This document shows positions 12,401-24,022 of a DNA stretch of 64,000 nucleotides, in pieces. The number at the start of each line of letters is the position of its first letter. Positions within the stretch are counted from its first letter, which is position 1. The stretch is from Amborella trichopoda (Eukaryota > Streptophyta > Magnoliopsida > Amborellales > Amborellaceae). A program made the translations under genes and the position numbers. The stretch spans positions 462,639 to 526,638 of the forward strand of contig NW_006497600.1 in the NCBI RefSeq assembly GCF_000471905.2. The letters run 5' to 3'. The notes under the pieces were generated by a model. It searched no databases. It worked only from the letters and a program-made list of their open reading frames with translations, and was not told the DNA's origin.

Positions 12401-15400
12401 ATTTCTTTTATAACTTATACAAATGCCGAACTGAATTCCTTGAGTGATGGATGGGTTTACTTGACAAATGTAGACAAATGTTAAGGAAGAAGGAATGAAC
12501 TTAAATATGTGGATTTATTTTATCTTATTTTGTTGTATTTATTTTTTAATATGTTTTTATTTTATTGTATAGTCACTTGTAAACTTTTTCACTTTTAAAA
12601 ATCCAAAATCCCTTCCTCAAAGCTGCTAAATTGCTGAAGTGATTCTCTAACCATGCGAAACCCAAGTAAACTCTGTTACGAACCTGACAACACTACCAAA
12701 ACCATCGGATCTTCTAATAAATTATTATTCATCTAATACAAATAAAAAAAATTCAGATGACGGAAAGGGAATTGTATATTCTAAATGCATTTTTCTATAA
12801 GACGGATTCTGGACCCAAATCTGTCCCTTGGACTGATTCAAATCACTGATTCCAATTCGAATCACTTGCTTCTGCGAGGCCGGAAAGCAAAAAAATTGAA
12901 AATAAAAAAATAGAAAAGGTGGGACCAGGTGATTTTGGGGTTCCAAAGAACAGGATTGCCCACCACCGATCCCAATCCGGATTGGGCAATACTGATAGGA
13001 TCAACCATTTATAAAAGCTGGGGTAAAACAATAAAACTAATGGAAAGGTTAGCACGTTCAAAAGGAAGCGAAAAGAGAAAATACAACCACTGGAATTAAG
13101 ACACAACGTGTCCTATGCTGCCAAATAGCATGCTATTTCTTGACACACTCAAATTTTCTAATCGAAGCACTACAAACTTCCCTCCCTTATTGCATCAATT
13201 ACATTCAAATTACAAAGAACTTGACAGTAAGATTTTCTCTTAAGTGATTCACCCACCCCACCTTTAAGGAGTTAGAGAATCCTTAAAAACCCATTATATA
13301 AATTTTAAGGGGTTTAGTTCAATGATTTATTGCTCAAGTCCATGATAAATCTCCCAACAAGGCCTTACTTGCTTTGGGGACTTAGAATCATCACTGCCAA
13401 GTTTTGTGGTGTGGCCCTTTTAGGGATACTCAATCGTTATTTCCTTATGATCCCCCCAAACACTACTTGTCTACTATTCCCTGTGTGGCTGTATCAAATT
13501 TGAGGTCATGGGACCCACTTTATATATGGTCGAAGTCTTGGCTGTTGGTTGAGGATGACAGATGAGCAGAGTTCAATAACCTTAAAGCGGTTACTTCAAC
13601 TCCAAACATCTTTGGTCTCTACAACGCCTTTGAGATGATATCTCTCTGGATGGTCTTAATCAATGTGACTCGGGCCAACTGCCGTCCTCCAAAATTTCAG
13701 TTGTTTCTATCTTCTAGATACAGCAAACAATTGCTAAAATATTAAACCAAAAACACTTGCCCATCAAGTTCCAGCCAACCGTGTTCAGACATCCGACAAA
13801 AAAGGCAAACATTGTCTTCTACCAGTTTTGGTTTGGCTTTAGAAGAGGAGCACATCGACAATTCAAGAAAAGCCTCCAGGGTTTCTTTTAAAGCAACATT
13901 TTTAAAACTAAAAAATAGAAAAGCTTTAAACATTTTTTTTATAGAATGATATTTCACAAAATTTTTCACATTAAAAAAAAAATACAATAATGTTTCACAC
14001 GAAAATTAAAACATTAAATAATTTACATTCATGACTTTTCCAAACTAAAAATTAAAAAATATATCACACACCATTCTTGGTTTTATGGTAAAGCTAGTTT
14101 AGAACTAGTATCTCACATGTGCTCCGCAAGCATGAAGTTTTTTTTCTTTTGGGAAGCTGTTAACTTTGTATTAAGAAAGTGTGAGAGTACAAAAATTGGC
14201 AGCCGAACATGGGCGCTCTATGCAAAAACTTACAAGCAGGCCCACATTCACAAAAAGGGGGGGTGGGCTGCACAAAAGATGCTGTATGAAATTAGGTACA
14301 GAAGTGTTCAATACTACAAGGGAGTTTTTTTTTTGGGTAATTGAGTGAGGATGACGAGCACTTACCTGTTTTCTAAATCATTAGTGGGTTTTTGAAGGTG
14401 TTAGGTGAGAATGGAAGCCTAGACCTTAGCTGGGGCACAAGTAGTGCTACCACCACGAGCCCAACCCCATTCTCCAATAACCACAAGCGAGTTAGGATCA
14501 GTATTATGCAGAGGCAGTTCTCGTTGTGCCATGCGAAGAGGCTCCTTCTCTAAAGAGGTGGTCTGCCTCCGTGTTTGCCTCCCGCCAGATATGTCTCCAT
14601 GAAACATGGATGCCCCTGCAAATGTGAAAAATTTCATTAAAAATGTGGAGCAGCCTCCACGAATAGGGGGAGGGACTGGACGCCTAGGAAATGAAGTTAT
14701 TGGAGTCCCTTCTACAACCAAGAATGGGCTCCAATATGGGTTTGAAGTTCTTGAGTCCTTGGAGGAGTGTGAGAGCTTCAACCATAGAAGAGTCGGTTTC
14801 ACCAATGGGTAGGGAGAACGAGAAGGGGTGTGACCATTGTGGTCTCTGAAAATGCCCCCAATTCTGGCCGGGTCTAGGTTGCCTAGGGAACTACCATCGA
14901 AATTGAGTTTGGATTGGCCTAGCGCAGGCAGTCTTCGTGGTGAAGCCCGTGCGATCATTGCTGGCCGTAAGTGAAGATAACTCGCTGGTTTTGGAGAAAA
15001 TCATCGAAGAAAAAGTGTTTGAAGTAACTGTGATTGTAGGCACAAGATATACCTAGGGATAGGGCCCTATCATTCATCGAAGGTGGCTTTGGTTCCTCGA
15101 AATGTCCTGTTGTGTCTCTCCATTCATATTACCCACAGAGTTGCTGCCACAAAAGCTTTTCAAAGGAGGATCTCCAATTTTGACCAAGGGCGTGGGTAGG
15201 GGGATGTGAAGAGTTGAGGAACCGATTGAGGAGTTACCCACGTCCACTTGGATCGTCAAAGCATGGCTCCCCACAGGACGTGCGCTAAGGTGCAGTGGAG
15301 GAAATAGTGGTTATTGGTTTCTTCCTCTAAACATATGACACATTTGTTGGGACTCAGGAGGCCCCTTCTCTAAATCTGGTTCATTGTAAGCGCCCTTCAA

Positions 15401-18400
15401 GCTCGTCATCCAAGTAAAGACTTGAATTTTTGGTGGGATAAAGTTAAGCCATACTTTGTAGCAGATACCGTGGGAACTCTTTGGAGGGGTGGATGGCTGT
15501 AGGAGTAGATGGTAGAAAGAGGAGACCTAGAATAGGTCCGATGGGTTGGGGGACCAGATAATGATGTTGCTGCCAGTAGTTGGGAAGGAAGTCGAATGGA
15601 GGAGGGTGGGTATGGTGAGAAAGTCATCCACCTCATTATTTGCGCGAAGCCTTTTGAAGTTGGGGTTCCACACTCTGGAAGGATCTCCATCTAGTTTGCC
15701 GCTGAGGCCTGGGGTTCCCGAGCCAGTAGATGCGGCCTGGGGTAGAGGTCCTTTAAGGGGGTGTCACCTATCCAACAATCTGACCAGAAGTGGATCCAAT
15801 TGCCTTCCCTGTGGTGAAAGTGAATATTGGCAGTGAATACCTCGTAGCTGCATGGAATAGGCCTCTAGGCACTGGAAGGTTGGCTGGAAGTCTGAATCTT
15901 GGGATCCAACTAGAATTATCACACCGATACTTGTGACGAAGAACTGTTTGCCATAGATGGTTGTCCAAAGAAGCTAGCTGCCACCACCATTTGCCAAGAA
16001 GGGCGAGGTTCTTCAATTCGAGGCTGCTTATTCCAAGACCACCCACGTGTTTTGGACGGAAAACTTTGTTCTAGGAAACTAGGTGGAACATTTTGTACCC
16101 CCTCGAGTCGAGACACTACCGTGGATGGCATGTGAAAGAGGGAAATCTGAAAAATGGGGACATTTGAGACGGTGGCTTTGATCAACGTGATTTTCCCAGC
16201 GGAAGAGGGAAATCTCCCTCTCAAGCATTCGGTCAAACTTGTTCACAATGTAACTCTAGAAGTGCTTTTTAGGCTTGCCGATGCATAAAGGTAGACCCAA
16301 GTAGGTGGACGGGAGGTCATCGACTTGGCATTTCGACCGATCAACCAAGTGATAAATAATATGGGCCTCGGTGCAACCCCAATCATCTTAGTTTTGGCCC
16401 CTATTAATCTGGAGCCCAATAGCCATCTAAAAAAGTTTGAGGAAGAGAAGAAAAGTATCAGTTTGTTGAACATTGGTGTCATAGAACAAGAGAGTATCGT
16501 CAATGTATTGGAGGTAGGACACCACAGGTCCTTGGCTACCGGTTTTGAAACCTGAGAGCATTCCCGCCTCGTGCAAGCTAGCGACGAACTTGTTGAACAC
16601 TTCTACCACTATAACGAACAAAAGGGGGAAAGGGGGTCTCCTGTCTGAGACCTTTAGAGGAATTGAGGAAACTCGCGGTGGAGTCGCTGGGAAAATACAA
16701 GTTTGGATATGCAGCCCTGAACCCATTTCCTGCGCTTACAGTCGAAACCCATTCTAAGGAGGGTTTTGTCGAGAATGGCCTTCCCCCAATCAAGTCTGAT
16801 AATAACATCAAGGTCTTTGGATAGGTATCTAGAGTGTATACATTCATGAGCGATTAGACCACCATCAAGGATTTGGCGGTCTTTGACAAAGGCCCCTTGG
16901 TTTTGAAAAATGACCCAGCCAAGGACCTCCTGTAAATAGAGAGTGAGGACCTTGGAGAGGATCTCGTAGGAGCTGTTGAGGCTGATGGGGCCGAAATCTT
17001 GGGGTTCTTCTGCCCTTTTCACTTTGGGAATCAGGGCGATAAATGTCGCATTCATGCCCTCGTGGATGATACTCTTGTGGAATTCTTCACAGAAAGCTAG
17101 GATGTTAGGCTAGATGGTATCCCAAAAGGTTTTTGACAAGAGCCACCAAGCCTGGTCCCTGGGCCCTGTCTTGTGCTAGTGCCATGATGGCCTTTAAGAT
17201 TTTGTCCTCTGAGAAAGGATGTTCAAGGCTAGCTGCTGTATCTGAGGGGATGGTTTGTAAAGATAAATCGCCCATCCTTGGCCTGGGCCCAAAAGTGGCC
17301 GAAAACAATAATATGAGGAATTCTAAGATCACGTTGTGAATGAGAGGTGGGTTGTCTAAAATGTGGTCCCCTACTTTGACTTGGGAGATAGAATTATGCC
17401 TTCTGCAACAATTTGCAATCTTATGGAAAAATGCGGTATCTTGGTCACTGCATTTGAGCCGTTTGACTCCAGAGTGTTGGCACGAATAAATTTCCTCCTT
17501 ACAGAGGCGAGTCTAGTAATCACTCCTGCATTTGAGATCTGAGAAGACTTTCCCCTGTGGTAAGGGCTCTACTCTCCTCAATGTGGTCCCTGTTTTGAAT
17601 CGATTCGAGCAACTCAGTCTTTTGGGCCCTAAAATTGCCTCAGAGTTAGCAGCTCCAAGCTTTCAGGGCATTCTTGAGGAGCTACAATTTGCGCTAGAAG
17701 TACTAACCAGCCCAACCTTAGTGCAATGGGAGAAAGAGGCTCACCAGACGGGGATTAAAGATAGAAAGTTAGGCTCTTCAAGTCAAGCTAGTTCAAATCG
17801 GAAGGGTCATGAACCTTTGGTAAGAGTAAGACTTTAGGTATCCAATAGAATAAGCTTACGGTCGGAGGTGGTTTTGGGTAGGACCAGCAAGTGAGTGCTA
17901 GGGAAGCAACGTCTACCTATCCAATTTGGACAAGGAGGGAGAAAGGGTGTGATTGGACTAAATGAAACTGGCCCCTTAGAGTGGAATGTCAATGAGATTG
18001 TTCTTTAAAATGAAATCCGAGAAATCCACCATATCCTTACGAGATTCTCATATTTAAATCTCTCGTAAGACCACCTAGTGATATTAAAGTCTCCCCCATA
18101 CACCAAGTAGATAGAGGGGAGGAGGCGATCTCGTCAAGTTCAATCTAGAGCTAGTCCTGTCGAGAACTTCTTCTGCACTCCGTTGGAGATCCTAAATAGG
18201 ACAACCATGACGGAGAAGTTCCCCACATAGGAGTAGGAGAGGGAGTGAAGAGTCAGGTCCCAAAACAGCCAGATGCCCCTTGAGACCTATCGGCTTTGAG
18301 AACCTTCCATTGACGAGTCTAGGTCTCCAAATTTAACGGATTTAGGGAAGGGAGGGGGAAGGAAGCTTGGTTTCGAGGATAGTGAGCACTGAAGGAGAGA

Positions 18401-21400
18401 ATTGTTGGCTGAAGGCTTTAACAAAGTTGTGCTTTTTGGGTTGGCCAAGGCCCTGGATGTTCCATACTAGGACCTTCATTGGGTTGTGGAGCTAGAGGAG
18501 GGGCACTTCTGGGGAGCGTCTTTGGGACTGGTGACATCGGGACACCATCACAGACAAGGGAGGAGGAGGAGGTCCTTCTCTATCGTAGTAGACACTACAA
18601 TGAAGGTTTGAGAGCTCCCTTGAGCCTCTACCACTTACTCTAAACCTGGTTTGCATGTCGGCTTTAAGTAAATTGCAAGCCTCCTTACTAGGCCCTTCGA
18701 ACTTGAAGCCCATCACCATGTGAACTTCTTGAGTATTGCCTTGCACATTGTCCATCCCTTCAATGAAATTGGAGTCGAATGAGATTGGGGAATAAGATAG
18801 GGAGTTTGCTGGAGTTACTGGGTTGTTGGAATTGTAGTGGGAGGGGGGTTAGCAGCTAAGCTTTGCCTCGTTGAACTGCCAGGTGCAAAGGAGAAGGAAG
18901 GGTGTTTTGGAATGATAGTAGGGGGGAGTGACCCCTCACAGAAGGCGATAGGAGCATGCAAAGTGGTGATGGATTAGGGTCGCCCAAAGGTGAAGGTGGG
19001 ATGGGATAAGGGCCAAAATAGAGGGGGGTTGAAGAAGTTGAGGTACTTCTATCTCTGAGAGGAGATCGCCAAAGGAGGGATGAGCGTAGAAGGGATTAAG
19101 GCTAGGGGAGGAGGGTTGAAGAAGTTAGGGTTGGAATGAGGGACGGGATAGGTAGGTGCCGGGCTGAAAAGTGAGATAGGACGAAAGAAGTGGGCAGGGA
19201 GTTGTGTCGAATGACCGGGTAAGAGAAGGTGTAAGGGTTGAGGTAAGGGTTGGGGAATAAAGGACTGGGGATGGGGGGAGGAGGTGGTATGTTGCCGCTC
19301 TGATAGCCCTTGAGATGGCTAGCGATGGGTGGACGAGGGGCACAAGGGTGAACTAGAGGGGAGGAAAGGGGGGTGGGAGAGAATTGATGGGGGACGGGGG
19401 TAGGGGTCCGTAGAGCCTGGAGTTTCAAGGGTGGGGGAAACATAGGGGGTGGTGGAGGTAAAGTTGGAAGGTTTAGTATGGGGTAAGGAAAGGGGTTTGT
19501 AGGTGATAGATCAACACCAGGTAGAGGTGGGGAGATATGGGGGGTGAGGGACCAAGGGTTGACTGGGTAAGGGGAGAATGGTCCACCAAAATGGGGTCGA
19601 TAGTGGGGTTCTCAGACGGAGGGGAGGTAGGGGCTTGTCCTTCTGCTGGAGGGGTGGTAGGACTTCTCCTTCTACTTGAGAGAGGTTCTCAAGGGGCCAC
19701 AGGGATGGGGAAAGATGAGGTAGGGATGTCTGGGAAGAAGGGGGAGGCTGAAGCACTAGGATAATGAAAACCGACTTTATTGGAAGACTGAGCTCCGAGG
19801 AGGGAGTTTCAGGGTGATGGGGTGGGCTAGTTAGAGAGGTAGAGGAGAGCTGGGGAAGAGGTGGGGGAAGGGGGGAGAAGAAGCCGGCGACATCTCTTGA
19901 TAACAGGAAGAGGAAAGGGTTACAGATGAGTCTTGGATTTGCCATGGGGTTGCCTCGAGATCATTGATTCAAGAAGCAGCCCACCCAACGCCTAGGTGGA
20001 CTATCCTTGGGTGTCGGCCTAGGCACCCACGTGGTACCCCACTTAGGCAGGCACCCAGGGGACTGAGCCTGCGTATCTATAAAAATACCCATCGGATCGG
20101 GTATTTTTGGTGTTTCTTTTGTTTGGATTATAAACAATGCATGAGTATGCATTTTTAATTCTAGACTTAAAAGAAGATTATTGGACACCCCTTGCCCCCT
20201 TTTGGAGCTAGGCCTCCCAAGTAGGTGTTGGGCGGAGTAGACGCCCCAGTCGCCTGGCATTTTTTGGAACACTGCTCGAGATCCCGCAGCTGGTCGGTAG
20301 GGTAGCTAGGCTCACCAGTTTTCAAAAGGGTGGGGGTAAGGGTCAGCTGTTCAACATCGGGTGGAAGGCTCGAGGGCGGGAAGCTGTCTTCGCGTCATAC
20401 AAGAAGATCTCTACGGGGGTACGTGTCGTGAAGGGGGGGCAGGTTCATGTTGATGGGCATCTGGAGGGGGTTGATGTGTCGAGGGGATGTTGGTTAAGCC
20501 AGCTGGGTGGTAGAGAGGTGGATGGGATAGATGGCAATGCTAAAGAGGTCGTTGGTGTGGCCTGGATGGCTGGGATTTGGAGGCTTGGGTCAATCCTAGG
20601 GTCAGGATTAGGGGTGGAAAACTGCGGGCATGGTTTGGCAGATGGGGAATCACGGTAGCAGTGTCAATTCCTGAAGAATGAGGGTGGCCCCCTATGATGA
20701 TTGTGTTGACTGTTGTGATTCCCTTTCTTATGGCGTTTGTGGACCATAATAGTCCATTCATTTTGGTCTATAGCAGGAGCCTTATCATGGTCCTTGGTCT
20801 CTGATCCTGTGAGCTCTCGACAATGGTACTGAGCATGGCAAGAGGTGGATTGAACAGTGGCCTCGAACCAGGTGGTGAGAATACAAAAATACAAGCCTTA
20901 TACTTCTAACCATAAGGTTGAGGGGATGAGGTTGGGTTTGAGAGACTCGATGAGAATTTGGATGGCTCTCAAGGATAGAAACTCATAAGACTTCCAATGG
21001 ATTGAGATGGAGTGCATGATTCTCCTATCGCCTTGAAGGTGTTTGTGCCAGGTGTGGAAGGGTATGCCAAAAGCATGCAACCAGATCTTCCGTTTAGGTA
21101 TAGCTCCCAGGTTCTGGGTTCAAGGAGTCAAGGTAAGAGTTGCACCTCTGAAAATGAGTTTGCTCCCTTGGATAGCTTTGAGAGCGCTAGAAACACAAGG
21201 GAAGGTGAAAAGAAACCCATCACTAGACAGAGAACAGCACACCAGGTTAGGTTTAGTCCAATAGCTTCGTGCCCATGGCTCAATACCTCTCAGGTCGTCG
21301 CTCTGAGGATGAAACCGCAACCAAAGAGGACTCTGTTTCTTGTCTATGTGATGTCTCCAGATAGCGACAAAGTTAGTAGAGGAAGACTTTGGAATGGGTA

Positions 21401-22901
21401 GATTAGCGGGGAGTTGTTGGAGGGGAGGGGGAATGCTGGTATGATTTGGCGAACAGTTTGGGGGCTGGGAAGAGAACTGGGCTTCAAAGGAGGATGACGA
21501 GGAGGAAAGGGTGGGTTTGGAAGGCTTGAAGATACGAACATAGTTCTGGTAGAGTGGTGGAGGATGGCCTTCCGGGGGAGCCATACTAAAAAGGGATATT
21601 TAGTGCAAGCATGAAGGATTGATCCATCTCATTTGCCAGTTTGCTTTTACATTCACGAACTGTGGTAATTATAACACGAAATTGTTCTAAAAAGTAATTA
21701 TTATATAAGATGAGAAATACTTACTAGATTTCATGATATCATACAAATAAATCAAGTTAAAAGGTTACCCAACAAAGTCTTGAAAGAGAAGGGTGAAAGG
21801 CATTAAAGGAATATTTAGAGCCGCAAAAATTGAAAACTATTAGAACATAAATAAAGCAAGATTCAAACAAGTTGCTAGCTTCACCCTTAAATCCACCCTT
21901 ACGAGCTAGTGAGTACACACAATATAAAAATAAATTAAAATCTATGCAAACTCTCTTCAGCTTGCACAAGGGAGTTAGAATGATCCAATGTTAAATTTGG
22001 ACAGTCGATGTGCCAGAATTTATCTTGGCAGCTTTTTTGATGATCAACCCTGGTGTGCTTGGCTTCATTCAGCAAAATTGCTATCAGATGTCCCTTTAGT
22101 AGCTTCTTAGAAGACCTACTATGGACCTATTAGGTTTTACATTTTTGTTTAATTGAGAAGAACTACTAAGGTGTGTTTTTTCTTTGTATGGATTTAATAT
22201 TATCACTATCATTAGCCTGCTTGCACTTGCATGAAAAGCAGTGCCAAAGGCCGCAGGTCAAGTTGACAAATATGCCAATTGTATCTTTGATTTGGTTCCA
22301 TTGCCTCTTGCATTAGAGTTTGCTACTAAACATTTATGATAAAGATTTTTCCTACTGGAATTCCCCAGCATTTCCATTTTGAAAGTAGCTTTCTGAATTC
22401 TCAGTTTAAAATCTTCATACCAAATTCTCTAGATCACCCTTCATATTGTGGTTAGAGATCATGACACTGCAATGAATTGGGTGATGATGGAGATAGTGGG
22501 AGTTGCCATCGGGGTCATGCCCTGTTCTATTGGGTCCCACCATCGTCATCATTGTTAACCTTGACGGTATTCATACTTCTAGTGGACCAGGATTTTCGTG
22601 TACGATCCTTTTAAAATTGTGTAGATGTTATGCAATCTATTTGGAAAGATATTTTTTGGTACATAGTAGTGGGCATTTTCTTATACTATTCATGGTTTCT
22701 CGTTTGTAAAAATGTGAGCAGGACATTAATCATGTGTATTATGAGACTGAGTATCGAACAGAATGGTGCTGGAGAAATGGGACTGCTGCCCCATGCTTCC
22801 TTTTCGCGAGGAAGTTCTCACGAGGAGCTGCCATACGCCTTCTAAATGAGGGGGTGGTGGGTGAGTTTGACGGCGCTTTGTATTTAAAACCGTCCCTTTG
22901 A
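6407..22901 (+). CDS. GT14 (core-2/I-branching, BC10-like) glycosyltransferase, 10 exons
   Basis: A type II Golgi glycosyltransferase of the plant GT14/DUF266 family, expected to transfer sugar from a nucleotide sugar; donor and acceptor are not known from sequence. Exons: 6407-6637, 6776-6892, 7045-7145, 8060-8131, 8278-8359, 8724-8804, 9131-9163, 9316-9381, 9980-10126, 22722-22901. All junctions keep frame with GT-AG introns and the total is about 369 residues, normal for the family. A membrane anchor lies at residues about 10-31. Family motifs visible in order: PKIAFLFLVR, FSIYIHSKPGF, GEATMIKAERILIQKAL, FVLLSESCVPLYNFSYIYNYL, SPKSFVD, GRYNPKM, WKKGSQWITL, HNCIPDEHYVQTLL, RTLTYTSWN, then INHVYYETEYRTEWC and CFLFARKFSRGAA in the last exon. 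Exon 7 has a second in-frame donor at 9193 that would add ten residues. The last intron is about 12.6 kb because of transposon insertions. No internal stop is seen, so the gene looks intact. Confidence 0.9.
10291..11088. mobile_element. DNA element with ~170-bp terminal inverted repeats
   Basis: The first ~170 bases (GGGAAATTATCAGATGTATC...) are matched in inverse orientation by the last ~170, including the blocks TTTCAGATATACCAAAATTT, ATAAATGACATTT and GACATAATA followed by CTGTGGCGG. The centre carries further CCGCCAC(G/A)GCTCT inverted repeats. Long terminal repeats suggest a Mutator-like non-autonomous element. Flanks are AT-rich (TAATACTAA occurs on both sides within a few bases), but a clean target duplication is not resolved. 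It lies in the last intron of the GT14 gene. Confidence 0.7.
11132..11565 (+). repeat. 214-bp tandem duplication in the GT14 last intron
   Basis: Two head-to-tail copies (11132-11344 and 11345-11565) are nearly identical. Each starts with TTGCCCACTTAATACCT and ends with CATCCTAAAAGA(G/A)AAGTACAC. The second has a 3-base insertion (GATGATGTCCC for GATGTCCC). The apparent - strand open frames in the two copies differ and have no recognisable product, so this is not coding. Confidence 0.9.
11566..14125. other. intron interior of the GT14 gene, nothing recognised
   Basis: About 2.5 kb of the last GT14 intron between the tandem duplication and the LINE. A - strand hydrophobic frame near 12843-13106 has no recognisable domain and no supporting splice context. 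I see no RNA gene, no clear inverted-repeat element and no coding exon. Confidence 0.4.
14419..18479 (-). pseudogene. LINE ORF2 relic (EN-RT-zf-RNase H)
   Basis: ORF2 starts at ATG 18479 with MKVLVWNIQGLGQPKKHNFV, the usual start of the LINE endonuclease; a GGDFNITRW match to the endonuclease GDFN motif lies near 18080-18105. Reverse transcriptase blocks follow: FIALIPKVK...DFGPISL (about 16970-17050), QGAFVKDRQILDGGLI (about 16840-16890), GLRQETPFPPF (about 16630-16660) and the catalytic YIDDTLLF (about 16488-16511). A zf-RVT finger CVICLEEETNNHYFLHC lies at about 15265-15340. RNase H LNFDGSSLGNLD...GGIFRDHNG lies at about 14830-14920. The frame is interrupted by several stops and shifts, so no functional protein is expected. 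Confidence 0.88.
18490..21584 (-). pseudogene. LINE ORF1 relic (DUF4283-type, proline-rich)
   Basis: The - strand reading begins at ATG 21584 (MAPPEGHPPPLYQNYVRIF). Near 20900-21080 it carries GIPFHTWHKHLQGDRRI followed by AIQILIESLK, which resembles the DUF4283 RNA-binding region of plant LINE ORF1. Then come an EWTIMVHKRHKKGN stretch (about 20690-20780) and a long proline/serine/threonine-rich segment (about 19000-19950). Stops and frameshifts break it and a 312-bp DNA element sits inside at 19963-20274. Its C-terminal part reads to about 18492, just before ORF2. Boundaries between frames are approximate. Confidence 0.7.
19963..20274. mobile_element. 312-bp DNA element nested in LINE ORF1
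   Basis: The perfect 9-bp direct repeat CTCGAGATC flanks the insertion (19954-19962 and 20275-20283). Near the ends lie CGCCTAGGTGG and, inverse, GCCAGGCGACTGGGGCG, a degenerate inverted repeat rich in GCCTAGGC-like motifs. A 9-bp target duplication fits the Mutator superfamily; an 8-bp hAT reading (TCGAGATC) is also possible. There is no coding capacity. It must postdate the LINE. Confidence 0.75.
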
Positions 22902-23787
22902 GTCCTGATTTTATATAGCTATATTTGTGAAAGCATACCATCATCCATTGGAGTATGGTTTACCTGAAAGGGCTGTTATGCCAAGTGAAGATCAAGTATA
23001 CCATGGTGGGGCCCACTACGGTAAATCTCCACCATCCATGGGCAATGGATGGTGGTTCACCTTCGGTGTGCTCTGTACCATAGTCCAGATTCTGCATATT
23101 CCAACTATCGTTTTATATTTGATCTACTTGTAATCCGGTCAGAGCGCATCAATTTTGAGGGGTAAGTTTTGACGAAATTAATGTTGCCAAAGGCCTCTGT
23201 TTGTATAAAGAAACAGAGTTTTTAAAGGTGTGTTGCACATACTTTATGTTAAGGTCATGTTTACAGTGTGTAGCATCATATCTTTTTGAGAGAGAGAGCG
23301 AGAGAGAGAGAGGGAGAGAGAGGGGATGGTGCAAGGCCGAGGCATTACATTAGTAATTTTTATTGAGCAATGTAAAATGTAAATACTGTGCTTGAGTAGT
23401 GAAACCACTAATTGCATGCCACGTGAACGCATTAAAGTGGTGATTGTATTAATTGGTGCTTTTCTTTTACATGAAAGAGTACAGTACTACCATTTTTTTT
23501 TAACCAAAAAAATATGGTGTATCCTGCACAAACAATGGTGACAATTGGGTAAAATCAAGTTGTGCCCATCTGCATGTATTTCATAAATGTGAGTATTCGA
23601 GGTTTTCTTCGAATGTCTATGATTGAATAAAATAATAAAAACTTTTAATTCAATTGAAGTCTTTTAATTTTAATGCACCACTGAAGACACTGCTATGGTG
23701 AATCGTATATCTGTATATAAAGTATCGGACGTGGTAATTGAAAAAAAAGAAACAGGGTAGGTATGTCCATAGAAACATTTATTTAAA
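22902..23787 (+). other. 3' UTR and downstream region of the GT14 gene
   Basis: The stop codon is at 22899-22901. The first few hundred bases are presumably 3' UTR; a short perfect inverted repeat, ACCATCCAT/ATGGATGGT around GGGCA, lies near 23031-23053. A GA-rich microsatellite follows at about 23288-23323. AATAAA-like signals occur near 23627, but the true poly(A) site cannot be fixed from sequence. Confidence 0.4.
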
Positions 23788-24022
23788 GGGATTGTATATT
23801 ATGAGACCATTTATTTTTTATACAAAAAGGTCATAATCAGTTTTAGCCATTGGATGTAAAATCCAATAGATAGAAATGTCACAATATTTGAACAATTTTG
23901 TTTTGGATTTTATACATAAATAATAAGACATCTTCAACCACTTAATTTTAAATCAAGAGGTCAAGGATGATTGTTACCTTTATGTATAAAAGTAAACAGT
24001 AAATGGTTTCATTGTGTACATT
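23788..24022. mobile_element. MITE, family E copy 2
   Basis: The left end GGGATTGTATATTATGAGAC plus CATTTATTTTT is inversely matched by the right end (inverse reads AAAGTAAATGTACACAATGA followed by AACCATTTACT). The element shares its arms with 836-1077 and 57777-57980. About 235 bases, no coding frame. Confidence 0.5.

Larger units (their letters stand above)
14138..21604 (-). mobile_element. complete L1-type LINE retrotransposon, antisense in GT14 intron
   Basis: The element is bounded by a perfect 12-bp target duplication, GCAAGCATGAAG, at 14126-14137 and 21605-21616. Its 3' end on the - strand is an A-rich tail (T-rich at 14138-14150 on the + strand). On the - strand the order is ORF1 (DUF4283-type), then ORF2 with apurinic endonuclease, reverse transcriptase, zinc-finger (zf-RVT) and RNase H domains, then a ~280-base 3' UTR. 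This is the full layout of plant L1 LINEs. Both ORFs are broken by stops and frameshifts, so it is now immobile. A 312-bp DNA element is nested at 19963-20274. Confidence 0.9.

Noticed and set aside
12725..13106. Hydrophobic - strand frames as a membrane protein gene
   Set aside because: No recognisable family, no splice support, and AT/T-rich composition explains the hydrophobic residues.
14606..17837. + strand open frames across the LINE
   Set aside because: Shadows of the - strand ORF2; the domain motifs appear only on the - strand.
19102..19945. Proline/serine-rich - strand open frames as separate genes
   Set aside because: They are low-complexity parts of LINE ORF1 between its DUF4283-like region and ORF2, with no independent start context or domain.
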